64,000 bases of DNA from Perognathus longimembris pacificus (GCF_023159225.1 NC_063181.1:8763606-8827605); one strand, 5' to 3'; counted from the first letter of the stretch, positions 26,101 through 34,386 are shown. Notes: generated by a model not told the origin, from the letters alone. Numbers and translations: made by a program.

Positions 26101-28450
26101 TCTCCACCTTTTTTGTTGGGGGGGGGGGGGGGGGGAAGGTATCAGACACGAGGCTTGACCTCTGGTTTTGGGCTCTGTCCCTGAGCTCTTCAGCTAAAGG
26201 CTAGTACTCTACCACTTGAGCCATCGCATCACTTAAACTTTTAAATTAACTTCTATATGCTATTAAGGAATGGGACACCAAATTTGAGATTACTGGTAAA
26301 CTGTCAAATCCAGGATTTTAAACTGTCGTAAGGGAGAATCTGAAGTACACCAGCCTTGAATCTACTCCCAAATGGCTAAATTTCTAAATCCAACTTCCTG
26401 GGAAAAAACTAGATACTAGTCTGTATGCCTAGCAATTTTAGTACATTATCACACACTTGACTTATACTACCAGAGCACTAAACAATCGAATTTCTTCAAG
26501 ACAGAACAGAAGATTCTGTACTTACGAATATCTATTCGCTGTTCCAATGGTAGGGGGTTGTTTGTGCGTGATACAAGCTTGGTAAGGCATGTAGCTGCTA
26601 GTAACTGGGAGTAAGATGACTGTGAAAAGGGATTAAAAAAAGGACTCAGTCAGTCACAAGGTTTGTCACTCACATCTAACAATGATGTTTCAAAAACTTT
26701 CACTTTAAAATACTCCTGTAATACAGTATTAGAAAGGAAGAAAAAAGGAAATATTAGAGGAATTACCACATTATGCTGCACAGTTAATCTCCAAAATTTA
26801 TCTTTCCAAAGGCACAGTTATCAGCTCTAGATCTGGGGAATATATGACAGTTTTGTAGTAAATTTCTGAACAATTATTCGTGGAAAAGAAAAATTATGTC
26901 CTGAGCAATGGAACAATATTATCTTACTCTCAAGTGTAGCTTTAACATTTTTTCAGTCTTAAAATTTTCCTTAAGTGTCATAGAGCTAGTACATTCTATA
27001 TGGTAATAATGTTTAAGAAGGAATCATGTAAAAATTCTGCCACATGGCTTAGATAGTATTATATATATCTGGAACAGACTTGCATCACCAAAAATAATCT
27101 AATCAAAGATTAAGGATAATTATTAACAAACTAAAAGTTCTAAAGACAGTTGGCTTTCATTTGTGTTAATGTTACCTAACACTACCAGTATAAAACAAGC
27201 TTAGGATCAAGCACATATGTGCACTCTAGCAGCAGGAAGGAGTTGACTTTAAGAGCTATATATCTTCTAGAGGGCAGATGCAATGAATCTATTGATTGAA
27301 TGATCTAAAAGAAGTGTGTATAACTTAACTCACAACACTAGTCAATGTCTGCCCATGACTTCATGGCCTTTAAAAAGGTGGAAAAAGACTTAGCTCTCCC
27401 AACCATCAAAGGGCAATTTTAACTATAATTTATCTACAGAACTCAAAAATAATTTAGAATTTCATTTTCAACAGATTTCCACTTTCTCTTACTTCTTGCC
27501 AATCTAAAGAATATTCTCTAGAGAGTTAATTTTTATAAACAAATTCTTTAGGGGTATATTGCTGTTCAAGACACAATTCTTCATTATCATTTCTATTTTC
27601 ACCTTCACCACAGTGATAATTATAATAAGCTGTACTTTTTCTTGAATTCTTCTATCAGTGAAACAATAATATAGGTAGACAAGCCTAAAAAGTCATCTGA
27701 ACATATGTAAAAAGGAGGCACTCAATTCTGTTGTCTCTTTTTGAAAGAAGACGGGTGCTACCTGTTAACCTCCAGGTGGGATTCTGACCCTCCATGCCTT
27801 TTCATGGCACTGGCAGGGTCTTATTAAGACCTCCATCTTGGCAGAAACAGTAGAGTTTTGGTTTAAGCTGTAAGGACTTCTAAAACCTCAACTAACAATA
27901 ATTTTCACTGTCAATGTCATTTTTCTCCTAGACTTGTAAAGCAGTGAATAGCAGCGGGGAATAGGAAAAGCAGAGAAGATGGGGGAGTTTGTAGAGTGAC
28001 AAAGACTTTGGGTAGGAGAGGTGATTTATATACAACTTTATCTTCCATATCAGATGGAAGTGACACTTAAGTGCTAAAAACTAGTAGGACAGAAGTACAT
28101 TGTATAAAGCGAATTTTCTGATTAGGCCACATGGCTTGTCTTCCTAACTTGACAGGTGTGGTACTTTGCAGAAATGAAATAGAAAAGGCAGTGACACCTC
28201 GAAGGATCGAGGAAGAGACAGTATGGTCTGTACCCTAAAGTATAGAAACACAGTATTTCCCCTAAGCCTTGGACATCCTCCAGGACTTGTAAATCATACG
28301 TACACTTCCTCTCTCAAGCAGCAGCTGGCACTTGCTCAGGCAATCCGGGCTGTTGGTGAATTCAACCAAAGCTTTCTCTGCCTGAAGTCGAGTGGTTGTA
28401 TCTGTTGTTTCATATAGCTGTTTGCACAGATTCTCTAGTTGGGCCAGGCT
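2009..28450 (-). CDS. XPO7: Exportin-7 coding region, exons 2 to 21 (partial gene)
   Basis: XPO7 is a nuclear transport receptor of the importin-beta superfamily. It binds RanGTP, carries cargo across the nuclear pore, and is linked to nuclear condensation in maturing red cells. The joined minus-strand exons are 28304-28450, 26526-26619, 25612-25778, 24435-24500, 22540-22644, 20135-20300, 19156-19229, 18055-18174, 16698-16844, 15725-15897, 13080-13273, 12549-12654, 10550-10685, 9721-9794, 8502-8582, 7622-7685, 7110-7218, 5990-6096, 2732-2820 and 2009-2116. They total 2327 nt, equal to 775 codons plus two bases, with no stop and every junction in phase. The N-terminal importin-beta (IBN_N) domain falls in exons 2-3, and the rest is HEAT-type helical repeat. 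RANBP17 is the close paralogue; the peptides fit XPO7 better from memory. The first six residues and about 305 C-terminal residues are outside or unseen. Confidence 0.96.
2117..2731 (-). other. XPO7: XPO7 intron 20, probable U12-type GT-AG intron
   Basis: This 615-nt intron begins GTATCCTAAC and ends ACTACAG. The sequence TTCCTTAGC at 2133-2141 differs from the U12 branch consensus TTCCTTAAC at one base and lies about 18 nt before the acceptor. Positions +8 and +9 of the donor deviate from consensus. The combination still favours U12 over U2 splicing. Confidence 0.75.
2732..2820 (-). CDS. XPO7: XPO7 exon 20, upstream of the U12-type GT-AG intron
   Basis: The exon is 89 nt, covering about residues 717-745 plus two bases of Ile746. 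It reads [20 protein letters not shown] and ends TSFMMLFEW. The acceptor is TCTACCACAG. The donor is GTATCCTAAC, whose first seven bases match the U12-type GTATCCT consensus. If the intron were retained, the frame would stop after seven codons. Confidence 0.95.
3008..3260 (+). mobile_element. MER2-like Tigger DNA transposon fragment
   Basis: Sequence such as GGTTGAACGTCCCTCATCAG and later AAAATCCAAAACATTTT resembles the end of MER2, a non-autonomous Tigger element. It is interrupted by unrelated sequence and carries an internal 42-bp duplication. Confidence 0.5.
3164..3247. repeat. 42-bp tandem duplication
   Basis: Copies at 3164-3205 and 3206-3247 differ at one base. Both contain GCCAACATGCTACCAACACA. 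The duplication lies inside the MER2-like fragment. Confidence 0.95.
3287..3380 (+). mobile_element. ID-like monomer SINE
   Basis: A single tRNA-like unit with GAGCACTTGCCTAGCA and a degenerate B box, ending in an AAACAAAGC-type tail. Confidence 0.6.
3396..3618 (+). mobile_element. Family B SINE
   Basis: A full-length copy with both B1-like and ID-like parts. Its tail has become a run of ACC repeats (about 3593-3612). Confidence 0.85.
3892..4195 (+). mobile_element. Two degenerate B1/ID-like SINE units
   Basis: A diverged B1-like unit (about 3892-4020) is followed by a second one (about 4021-4195), which ends in CAAGTGCAAGGTCCTGAGTT. Both look old. Confidence 0.5.
5165..5338 (-). mobile_element. 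Degenerate ID-like SINE units
   Basis: Reverse-oriented tRNA-like boxes are seen around TGAACTCAGGACTTTTTACT and AGTGCTCTACCAACTGAGCC. They probably represent two diverged monomers. Confidence 0.5.
5990..6096 (-). CDS. XPO7: XPO7 exon 19
   Basis: The exon is 107 nt, covering about residues 681-716. It opens with the acidic GEDEDQYEQ, continues [20 protein letters not shown], and ends FNEQEAK. The acceptor is TTCCCTTGCAG and the donor GTGAGTC. The acidic stretch sits at an exon start, as expected for a loop between HEAT helices. Confidence 0.97.
6770..6876 (-). mobile_element. B1-like monomer SINE
   Basis: It reads GCCCAGGCTGGCCTCTAATT and CCCAAGTAGCTGGAATTATA in reverse orientation, typical of a 7SL-derived monomer. 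No ID-like right half is attached. Confidence 0.7.
7110..7218 (-). CDS. XPO7: XPO7 exon 18
   Basis: The exon is 109 nt, covering about residues 645-680 plus one base of Gly681. It starts [20 protein letters not shown] and ends GRLLMVDL. The acceptor is TTTTTCAATAG and the donor GTACTGC, a poor donor beyond its first bases. Confidence 0.97.
7622..7685 (-). CDS. XPO7: XPO7 exon 17, downstream of the AT-AC intron
   Basis: The exon is 64 nt, covering about residues 623-644. It starts G TAC AGT AGT, giving Gly-Tyr-Ser-Ser after joining to GG, then [18 protein letters not shown]. The acceptor dinucleotide is AC (TATTTAC). An AG acceptor at TACAG, five bases further in, would delete the Tyr codon and break the frame. 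The donor is GTGAGTG. Confidence 0.94.
7686..8501 (-). other. XPO7: XPO7 intron 16, minor-class AT-AC (U12-type) intron
   Basis: This 816-nt intron begins ATATCCTTTTT and ends TATTTAC. A TTCCTTGAC branch-site match lies at 7705-7713, with its A at 7706, about 20 nt from the acceptor. These are the three signals of the U12-dependent spliceosome. It is the only solution that keeps XPO7 in frame here. The interior holds no recognised repeat. Confidence 0.93.
8502..8582 (-). CDS. XPO7: XPO7 exon 16, upstream of the AT-AC intron
   Basis: The exon is 81 nt, covering about residues 596-622 plus two bases of Gly623. It reads [20 protein letters not shown] and ends LNDLSI. The acceptor is TTGTCCTCCAG. 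No usable GT follows the conserved peptide: the exon ends ATTGG and the intron begins ATATCCTTTTT, the minor-class AT-AC donor. Reading on gives Pro-Phe-stop, and the only nearby GT (about 8481-8483) would keep that stop. The end at 8502 is therefore set by the AT-AC donor and by the frame of exon 17. Confidence 0.94.
9721..9794 (-). CDS. XPO7: XPO7 exon 15
   Basis: The exon is 74 nt, covering about residues 572-595 plus two bases of Ile596. It starts [20 protein letters not shown] and ends FIGK. The acceptor is ATGACACCAG and the donor GTAAGTG. The codon AT|C completes in exon 16. Confidence 0.97.
9985..10221 (-). mobile_element. Family B SINE
   Basis: A full-length but diverged reverse copy, with a T-rich tail at its left end. 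Confidence 0.75.
10550..10685 (-). CDS. XPO7: XPO7 exon 14
   Basis: The exon is 136 nt, covering about residues 526-571. It starts with G to complete Arg526, then [20 protein letters not shown], and ends DQVQKSSK. The acceptor is TCTTCCTCTAG and the donor GTAACAG. The [13 protein letters not shown] helix is characteristic of the XPO7/RANBP17 pair. Confidence 0.97.
10686..12548 (-). other. XPO7: XPO7 intron 13, no recognised element
   Basis: This 1.9-kb intron is ordinary AT-rich sequence. I saw no SINE, LINE or LTR of any age that I could name, and no coding potential beyond chance open frames. Confidence 0.6.
12549..12654 (-). CDS. XPO7: XPO7 exon 13
   Basis: The exon is 106 nt, covering about residues 491-525 plus two bases of Arg526. 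It includes [20 protein letters not shown], a hydrophobic helical stretch that belongs to the solenoid core and is not expected to be a membrane segment, and ends MDGELVC. The acceptor is CTGCTACAG and the donor GTGAGTAT. Confidence 0.97.
13080..13273 (-). CDS. XPO7: XPO7 exon 12
   Basis: At 194 nt this is the longest coding exon in the window, covering about residues 426-490 plus one base of 491. It opens with the acidic [11 protein letters not shown], continues [20 protein letters not shown], and ends PMDIAVQE. The acceptor is GGGAATAG and the donor GTGAGTGC. Long open frames on the other strand and frames here are shadows of this exon. Confidence 0.97.
13466..13537 (-). mobile_element. ID-like monomer SINE
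   Basis: A reverse tRNA-like unit beginning CTGGGGCTTGAACTCAGGGC and ending ACACCCATAGCCC. Confidence 0.55.
13712..13937 (-). mobile_element. Family B SINE
   Basis: A full-length diverged reverse copy containing both CTGGGGCTTGAACTCAGGGC and GGTAGTTAATTGGAGCTAAG. Confidence 0.8.
14329..14530 (-). mobile_element. Family A dimeric SINE
   Basis: A full-length reverse copy. Both tRNA-like halves are recognisable and only moderately diverged. Confidence 0.88.
14910..15116 (-). mobile_element. Family A dimeric SINE with 16-bp target-site duplication
   Basis: The duplication AGAATTCTTATATATT flanks the element at 14894-14909 and 15117-15132 without mismatch, indicating a young insertion. A G run (14916-14926) sits between the T tail and the SINE body. 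Confidence 0.95.
15725..15897 (-). CDS. XPO7: XPO7 exon 11
   Basis: The exon is 173 nt, covering about residues 369-425 plus two bases of Arg426. It starts [20 protein letters not shown] and ends ESVHIIL. The acceptor is GTTGTCCTTAG and the donor GTAAGG. The split codon AG|A is completed by exon 12. Confidence 0.97.
16290..16374 (-). mobile_element. Family B SINE fragment
   Basis: Only the B1-like end survives, with CTGAGTAGCTAGGATTGCAG. Confidence 0.6.
16698..16844 (-). CDS. XPO7: XPO7 exon 10
   Basis: The exon is 147 nt, phase 0 at both ends, covering about residues 320-368. It starts [20 protein letters not shown] and ends FTVTSLQ. The acceptor is TTGCCAG and the donor GTTTGTC, a weak donor with only the GT and a few consensus bases. 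It encodes the helices with the NYQLGEL turn. Confidence 0.97.
18055..18174 (-). CDS. XPO7: XPO7 exon 9
   Basis: The exon is 120 nt, phase 0 at both ends, covering about residues 280-319. It starts [20 protein letters not shown] and ends KRILENPQ. The acceptor is GGCTTCCAG and the donor GTGAGAG. The SVRRSLF stretch is strongly conserved between XPO7 and RANBP17. Confidence 0.97.
18944..19041 (-). mobile_element. ID-like monomer SINE with 17-bp target-site duplication
   Basis: A lone tRNA-like unit is flanked by AAATATGTCTATGCTCT at 18927-18943 and 19042-19058. The perfect duplication shows that single ID units also moved recently, independent of the dimer. Confidence 0.93.
19156..19229 (-). 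CDS. XPO7: XPO7 exon 8
   Basis: The exon is 74 nt, covering about residues 255-279. It starts with CA to complete Ala255, then [20 protein letters not shown], and ends FSPL. The acceptor is GTTTTCCTAG and the donor GTAAGTCC. The exon joins exon 7 in frame across a G|CA codon. Confidence 0.97.
19395..19643 (-). mobile_element. Family B SINE
   Basis: A full-length reverse copy. An older B-like or B1-like remnant adjoins it at about 19650-19855. Confidence 0.82.
20135..20300 (-). CDS. XPO7: XPO7 exon 7
   Basis: The exon is 166 nt, covering about residues 200-254 plus one base of Ala255. It starts [20 protein letters not shown], contains the acidic loop STDESSDD, and ends TSWRS. The acceptor is TTTTTCAG and the donor GTAAAAG. 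The acidic serine-rich loop probably projects from the helical solenoid. Confidence 0.97.
20523..20690 (+). mobile_element. Family B SINE, 5'-truncated
   Basis: It begins at AGCCAGGGCAGGAATGTCC, and the ID-like half ends in a long A tail with GAAAAAG. Confidence 0.78.
20763..21052 (-). mobile_element. Two reverse SINE remnants
   Basis: A diverged family B copy (about 20763-20980) is followed by the right-half end of another (about 20998-21052). Confidence 0.6.
21248..21457 (-). mobile_element. Family A dimeric SINE with 14-bp target-site duplication
   Basis: Flanked by AGGACTTGATTCTT at 21234-21247 and 21458-21471. It belongs to a subtype with CTTCCCGCTC and CCTCGTGTATCCGA that is also seen at 50924, 31645 and 59658. 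Confidence 0.95.
22175..22341 (-). mobile_element. Family A dimeric SINE with internal deletion
   Basis: Flanked by GAGGAACATTTTT at 22162-22174 and 22342-22354. The tRNA-like left half lacks its A-box part, so the element is short. Confidence 0.88.
22540..22644 (-). CDS. XPO7: XPO7 exon 6
   Basis: The exon is 105 nt, phase 0 at both ends, covering about residues 165-199. It starts [20 protein letters not shown] and ends CNLLKQ. The acceptor is TTTTTTACAG and the donor GTAGGATTG. Like exon 5 it could be skipped without a frameshift. Confidence 0.97.
22645..24434 (-). other. XPO7: XPO7 intron 5, no recognised element
   Basis: This 1.8-kb AT-rich intron is free of the SINE families that fill the neighbouring introns. 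No coding signal was seen. Confidence 0.6.
24435..24500 (-). CDS. XPO7: XPO7 exon 5
   Basis: A small 66-nt exon, phase 0 at both ends, covering about residues 143-164. It encodes [20 protein letters not shown] and then NQ, a single helix-rich HEAT unit piece. The acceptor is TCCTTCCCAG and the donor GTAAGTGC. Because it is a multiple of three, skipping it would remove 22 residues without shifting the frame. Confidence 0.97.
25100..25331 (-). mobile_element. Family B SINE
   Basis: A full-length reverse copy carrying a small internal duplication of the GCTCAAGGCAAAAA region. Confidence 0.8.
25612..25778 (-). CDS. XPO7: XPO7 exon 4
   Basis: The exon is 167 nt, covering about residues 87-142. 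It starts with GG to complete Arg87, then [20 protein letters not shown], and ends DVTRFLQ. The acceptor is TTTATAG and the donor GTATATATG, which is a weak U2-type donor beyond its first two bases. The tryptophan-bearing stretch [11 protein letters not shown] is a family hallmark shared with RANBP17. Confidence 0.97.
25893..26094 (-). mobile_element. Family A dimeric SINE
   Basis: A full-length reverse copy located 110 bp from exon 4 of XPO7. Confidence 0.88.
26118..26230 (-). mobile_element. Family B SINE right-half fragment with an 18-G run
   Basis: The ID-like half only, preceded by 18 consecutive G at 26118-26135 where a tail would be expected. Confidence 0.65.
26526..26619 (-). CDS. 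XPO7: XPO7 exon 3
   Basis: The exon is 94 nt, covering about residues 56-86 plus one base of Arg87. It reads [20 protein letters not shown] and ends IDI. The acceptor is CTTTTCACAG and the donor GTAAGT. The AATCLTKL helix is typical of the end of the IBN_N domain in importins and exportins. The split codon C|GG is completed at the start of the next exon. Confidence 0.97.
26620..28303 (-). other. XPO7: XPO7 intron 2, no recognised element
   Basis: This 1.7-kb intron lacks recognisable SINEs. Its sequence is AT-rich with no notable repeats or coding signal. Confidence 0.6.
28304..28450 (-). CDS. XPO7: XPO7 exon 2
   Basis: This exon is 147 nt, phase 0 at both ends, covering about residues 7-55. 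It opens [16 protein letters not shown] and ends LLLERGS. The acceptor is TCTTTTCCAG and the donor GTACGT. It begins the importin-beta N-terminal domain, which in this family contacts RanGTP. The acceptor starts exactly at SLAQ, so the short start-codon exon must lie upstream, across a very long intron. The reading frame happens to stay open a little way into the intron, but no ATG supports a start there. Confidence 0.97.
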
Positions 28451-29855
28451 CTGGAAAAGATCAGTCAAAAAACAAGTCAGTCTAGCCTACTATCTGCTTG
28501 AAATTATGGACAGAGATAAGTGATTCTCAATGAAGAGAGAACTGCTTCTTATTGGAAGTTAGATAGGTTTTATCTAATAACCATCTGTAGCTCTCTTAAT
28601 TTTATTCTTTAGATGACAGAAAGCTTACAATTTTAGTCATTCCCTTGACAATCACAAATGATATGCTTTTTCTTCTCAAATACCCACCTTTTTAAGGACT
28701 TGTAATAAAAATTCTAATCTTACTTATTCTGACATCAATTTAAAAAATATGAAGAGACAATGCTGGTACAGTAAAACACACAAAACACAATTCAAATGCC
28801 AGAGATCTTTACACAGTTTTAAAATTCTCAAGTAGTGGCTGCTAGTTTATATGTCTCCTTATACATTAAAATGTCACCTCTGAGAAAGTTCTAGAATGGT
28901 TGCAAATGCAGTACGCACCATCCTCCTCAGGTCACGCATGTTTAAAGTTCAGCACTTTCTTCTGATGTACTTTAAACTCTTGCTTCAGTTCCAATTTAAA
29001 TGGAAGGGTCAAAATAAATTCAACCCTAACATCTGCTCATTGAGAGATAAGAGAAGGGAAACACCCCCAAACAAACCCTTCTCTCCAAATCTTGAACCAG
29101 TTCCAAGGAGGGTGTGTGCTTTGGTCAAAGCCCTAAAGGGATGTGAGTAAATCTAGGAGTCAACATGGTATCCAAGGCAAAGTGGAAAGGAACTAGTTAA
29201 GACCATACTTAACTATCACCTTCCACTGACTGAACAGGACAGTAAAGAGCTGTTGTTACCTTTTAAAAGAATGGTTTGGACTTTAAGAAAAAATGTGAGC
29301 CTACTTTCAGTAGTAGAAGCAAGATTTTCTTCAAGTTGTTTAGGGTAGAAGTAACTATTCTGATACAAAAAAAACAACAACCACCACCTTTGGAGGTTGC
29401 CTAACATATTACTCTAGTCAGTCTACCTAAGCCTTTCTATGATCACTTTCCTCATTTTGCTGTGGCTTTATAAATCACAGCTTTTCCACTAAGTAAGGCC
29501 TTAGGGCAGGATTCAACCTGATCAATAAATTTCCAACATTGACCAAAGGGAGGAAAAACAAATACTGCCACTCCATAATCAGTGTCACTTCCATGAGCTC
29601 ATGAAAGAACATCCATCACCCTCACTAAGAAATAAAATTGCCCTGCAAAATATTTTAGGACTATGTTTAGCCTTATGCTTGTTTCTCTCTGATTTTCAGG
29701 GGTCAACTTGGATTTCTTTACTTCGAAAACTCTACTTGAAAAGTCAGATCTAAAGCCTAAAGTTCCATATGCAGTAAGTAACTACCTAGTATTATCAGTT
29801 TCCAAACCCATCGAACCAAAGAAAAGGGTAATTATATATATTCCATAAACACACG

Positions 29856-30095
29856 TTTTTTTTTTTTTGGTGCTGTTATGGGACTTAAACTTGGGCTTGG
29901 GTGCTGTCCTTGAGGTTTTTGTATTCAAAGCCAGTACTCTACCACTTGAGCCACAGCTCCACTTCAGCTTTTTTGGTAGTTTAATGGAGGTAAGAGTCTC
30001 ACAGACTTTCCTGCCTGGGCTGGCTTAGAAGTGTGACCCTGAGAGCTCAGCTCCGGAGTAGCTAGGATTACAGGTATGAGCCATCAGCACCCGTC
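29856..30095 (-). mobile_element. Family B SINE
   Basis: A full-length reverse copy with an intact T-tail and B1-like end GTAGCTAGGATTACAGGTAT. Confidence 0.85.
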
Positions 30096-31279
30096 ATGTG
30101 CATGTCATTCTTGTGCTTGCCAGTACTGGTCTGAGACCTTACTGAAAAATTCAATGAACTTAATTATAAATCCCTATATTCCTAAGCAATGATTAGGTCT
30201 TCTTCACAAAATTTTGTCAACAGCAGTTTGTTTTTTATTTCCACCTAAAAAAATGATTCGCTTAAAAAAAGTAACAAATTATTTAAAACACAGGTAATAC
30301 AGAAGACATCAAGAAGGACATTGTAACCAAAAGTGAAGCTGTCAAAATCTGCTCTTAGAGAACAGATGAACCCTGTAAACTCATCACAGGTTTCCAATAT
30401 TCTGAACAGACACTCCCCCAATAGACCTGCTACTTAGTGTATAATGACTCTCCTTAAGGTCTGATCAGTCGGTTCCCAGCGCTTCCCCTCTGCAGCTCTC
30501 ATTTATGTTTATTTCCACCAAACTGTTCACCTGACACTGGCTAAGCATCTGTCTCTGCAGTTCCTAACTGCTAAAAACCTACACGCAGGTTATGGTGGGG
30601 GGCTTTGGTGGTGGCTGTTTAGTTTTGATTTGCTAATTTAGCAGACAAAGTACTGTGAGGGTAATGAGTTCCCTGCTCAAGAAACAAGACTGTTTAAAAT
30701 AAAAAAGTAATTTGACCACTTAGCACAAACAGTTTGAAGAATTAGGCTTTATTTCTTTGTTTCCAGAAAAAACAAACGGGAAACAATTTCGGTTTTTTTT
30801 TTTTTACAAACAATTAAGTAAAAACACCTAAAATCACAGGGTTTTAAAGTTATTTTGGGTTGCCCACACTACCAAGCTAAAGAGGAACAAGATGTTTACA
30901 TTTGTCATCCTTTGATTCTGTTTCCAAAGCAAATCTAATGGGAATATTTTGAATTACTTTTTTTGTGAACTCAACAAAAAACAATTTACCCTATGGTTAT
31001 CTAATTAGCTATTAAAACTAGAACTTCACATTTGGGTTGGCAACACAGCACAGCATTCTCCTCTTCACATGACAGCACTGGAGCCCAACCTTTCACTGTC
31101 CTGCAGTTTTTATTATGGTCATCTATTTTGTGATGCCACTTAGTCACAAAATAGATTCAAGAAAATGTCTGCTTTTTTCCCTGGGACTGTCACACCTACA
31201 GTCCTACCTGATGCCACTGAAACTTTAAAAAGCATATTTACAAAACTTGAAGGCAATACTCTTTTTAACTTGAAACAAA

Positions 31280-31485
31280 TTTTTTTTTGAGGTGCTGGTC
31301 CTTAATACTGTCCTAAGCCTAGTGTTAGGGCTACCATTTACCCACAGCTCCACTTCTCCCTTTTTTGGTGGTTAATTGGATGTAAGTCTCATGTACTTTC
31401 CTGCCCCAGCTGGCTTTGAACCATGATCCTCAGATCTCAACCTCCTGAGTAGCTAGGATCACAAGCATGAGCCACCTGTACCTGA
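31280..31485 (-). mobile_element. Family B SINE
   Basis: A reverse copy, slightly shortened in the ID-like half. It lies 160 bp from an opposite-strand family A copy. Confidence 0.82.
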
Positions 31486-31644
31486 TTTCATTTGAGTTTT
31501 TGACTATGACTCTGTCAAAGTTTAGATTATTCTATGTCAAGAAACTGCCCACACTTAAGTTTACAAATTCAATTTAAGCCACATTCTTCTTTTAAATCAT
31601 CTCTTAATAATTAGCAATGTTTTACTCATTAAAAGCTGATCCTA

Positions 31645-31848
31645 GGGCTGGGGATATAGCCTAGTGGCAAGAGTGCCTGCCTCGGATACACGAGGCCCTA
31701 GGTTCGATTCCCCAGCACCACATATACAGAAAACGGCCAGAAGCGGCGCTATGGCTCAAGAGGCAGAGTGCTAGCCTTGAGCGGGAAGAAGCCAGGGACA
31801 GTGCTCAGGCCCTGAGTCCAAGGCCCAGGACTGGCCAAAAAAAAAAAA
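31645..31848 (+). mobile_element. Family A dimeric SINE with 13-bp target-site duplication
   Basis: Flanked by AAAAGCTGATCCT at 31631-31643 and 31849-31861. It is full length with an uninterrupted A tail, one of the least diverged copies in the window. Confidence 0.95.
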
Positions 31849-31919
31849 AAAAGCTGATCCTGTTTAACAATCAGAATTCATAAAACTGAAAAATCAAAAA
31901 TCTACTTCAAAAGCTATTT

Positions 31920-32002
31920 ATTCCCTCACAGCTGAGGACCAAACTCAGGGCCTTGCACTTGCCAGCCAAGTGCTCTCCCAATGAGCTAAATCTCCAACCC
32001 TC
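31920..32002 (-). mobile_element. ID-like monomer SINE with target-site duplication
   Basis: Flanked by CAAAAGCTATTT at 31908-31919 and 32003-32014. A single tRNA-like unit similar to a classical rodent ID element. Confidence 0.88.
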
Positions 32003-32301
32003 CAAAAGCTATTTGAACTGTTATTACTAGTTCTGTTTTGTTCTTTCTTATCAAATATCCTTAAAAAAATTTTCACTCAAGGTTTCCTCTTGTTTATTAA
32101 GTTAATGTAAGACAAAATTTTGGGGGCAAAGCTCTCAGAAGTTGTTTTTGAGAAAAATAACGTATTTATTGCAAAGGAGTCACTGGGGAAAACTAGCTAG
32201 CTTTCTGAGTAAGAATGTTCACACATGAAAAAAATTACTCAATTTTCAAAAGTTAGCTTATGAAAAAGCTTACAAAGCCAAAATACAAAAAATCTAAATA
32301 G

Positions 32302-32502
32302 GCTGGGGATATGACTTAGTGGTAGAATGCTTGCCTAGCATGCATAAAGCCCTGGGTTCGATTCCTCAGTACACACATAAATAGAAAAGGCCAGAAGTGG
32401 CTCAAGTGGTAGAATGCTATCCTTGAGCAAAAGAAGCTCAGAGACAGTGCCCAGGCCCTGAGTTCAAGCCCCAGGACTGAAACAAAACAAAACAAAACAA
32501 CC
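32302..32502 (+). mobile_element. Family A dimeric SINE
   Basis: Full length with a tail made of AAAAC repeats. Confidence 0.88.
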
Positions 32503-33504
32503 CAACAATCTAAATACACAAAATATAAACATCTAATAGACAAAGGAAAAGGACTACAGTCTCTGTAATCTTACATCAACTCAATTAGGAGTAAACACTG
32601 ATGGTTAGGATACAGAAGTGGAACTCAGAAGCTGCTCGTAAAGTCTGAATTGATTCAGACCTGTTGGAAACATGGTAATGTCTATTAAAGCTAACAGACA
32701 CTTTATGACCCAGCTTTTATATTTCTCCGTACACAGTCAACAGGGATGAGAATTAATTCCACCAAGAGCACATTCAGGAATGATCATGGAAGCACTGAAC
32801 ACAATTTCTAAACAGAGTCAAGTGCTCATTAATAGTAGCATGGGTAAATATTTCACTTCTTAGTTTGGGAGGTTACTGAGGCAGTTACTGAATATTATTT
32901 AAATTTCATACTTACATTCTATCATTTGAACCACAGATCCAGCCCCAATTCATGTTTTAGAACCATGCCTCCCATTATTTTTCAGGAAAGGTAGGTAAGG
33001 CTCTGGGTGTACTTGGGGACATTCTACTTTTGAGAATACTGAGAAGTTAACACTTTTGAGCTGCAGATGCTGTGTAATGTCTACTGCCTTAAAACAAAAT
33101 AAACACATATTTCAGCGCATGATAACGCTATGCCAGAGCCTGGTATGTATTAGATAAGGATGGCAAGTCTGCTAACACATGAGGCTGCAGAATTCTACAT
33201 TGAACTTCAAAACACAAATCAATTCTAACTTGTAATAAACATATGATCTCTGCATTATGGGTAATACATGGGTAAAAAACAGGTAAACAAATTACTTATG
33301 AAGCAAACAGTGGAACTGACCTTCTCTATATATTTCATTGTTTTCTGGCTCATCTATATAACCCATCAGCATTTACTCATCTGTGCTAGAAGGGGGTTTG
33401 GGTTCTTTCTTATAATGACAAAAAAGATGTTGAGAATGGGTAGTTTCAGCATTAAGGGGAATCTAATCCACTATAACAGGTATTGGCCAGCCTGTAGTTT
33501 TGTT

Positions 33505-33715
33505 CCCGCCCCCACCCACCCACCCCCAGTCCTGGGCCTTGGACTCAGGGCCTGAGCACTGTCCCTGGCTTCTCTTTGCTCAAGGCTAGCACTCTGCCAC
33601 TTGAGCCACAGCGCCACTTCAGGCCGTTTTGTATATATGTGGTGCTGGGGAATCGAACCCAGGGCTTCATGTATATGAGGCAAGCACTCTGGCCACTAGG
33701 CCATATTCCCAGCCC
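33505..33715 (-). mobile_element. Family A dimeric SINE
   Basis: A full-length reverse copy whose tail has become a run of C-rich CCCA repeats. Confidence 0.88.
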
Positions 33716-34147
33716 TGGTTTTGAAATTTGACATATGTGCTAATATTTCATAACAATGTCTATGTCTAATATTCTAGATTCTCATGAAAAACGAGAAGGC
33801 ATGAAAATTCTGGCTCTGTATTTCAAAGTGTCACTAGCCAGATGGCTTCTGAAGGAAGTGTTTGGGGGTGGGGCAGTTTGCCTAGCTCCCAAGTTCCTGC
33901 ACAACTCCCTTTCATATCAGAGGTTCAGGATGTCAGAAGTAAAACTAGAGAGCATGACAGTACAATAGATCTTGGAATAATTTTGGCTACTAACTGTCAA
34001 ATTTGGTTAAAACATCTTCTGAGAATAAGGGACTACATAAAACCTAGGCAGAGAACACAGGGAGATGGAGAGTTAAGCATCTTGGATATGGCTCTTGACA
34101 ACCAACTCTGTGCGACTCTAGGCAAGTTCACTTGCAGTTCTCATGTG

Positions 34148-34386
34148 TGGATTTTTTTTTTTTGGTCAGTGGTGGGGCTTCAACCCTAGGCTTGGGTGCT
34201 GTTCCTGAGCTCTTCAGCTCAAGGAGTGTTCTACCACTTGAGCCACAGTGCCACTTCTGGCTTTTTGGTTGTTAATTGGAGGTAAGAGTCTCACGACTTT
34301 TCTGCCCCACCTGGCTTTGAACTGCAATCCTCAGATCTCAGTCTCCTCAGTAGCTAAAATTACATGTGTGAGCCACTGGCACCGGC
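34148..34386 (-). mobile_element. Family B SINE
   Basis: A full-length reverse copy with a T-tail at 34150-34163. Confidence 0.83.

Noticed and set aside
2009..28450. Assignment to RANBP17, the close XPO7 paralogue
   Set aside because: All exon peptides fit XPO7 as remembered without difference, while RANBP17 differs at many positions. A protein alignment would settle it.
28262..28468. Open frame extending exon 2 upstream, which could suggest a start just before SLAQ
   Set aside because: The extension begins at TTG, not ATG, crosses a clean acceptor (TCTTTTCCAG), and stops shortly upstream. It is intron read-through.
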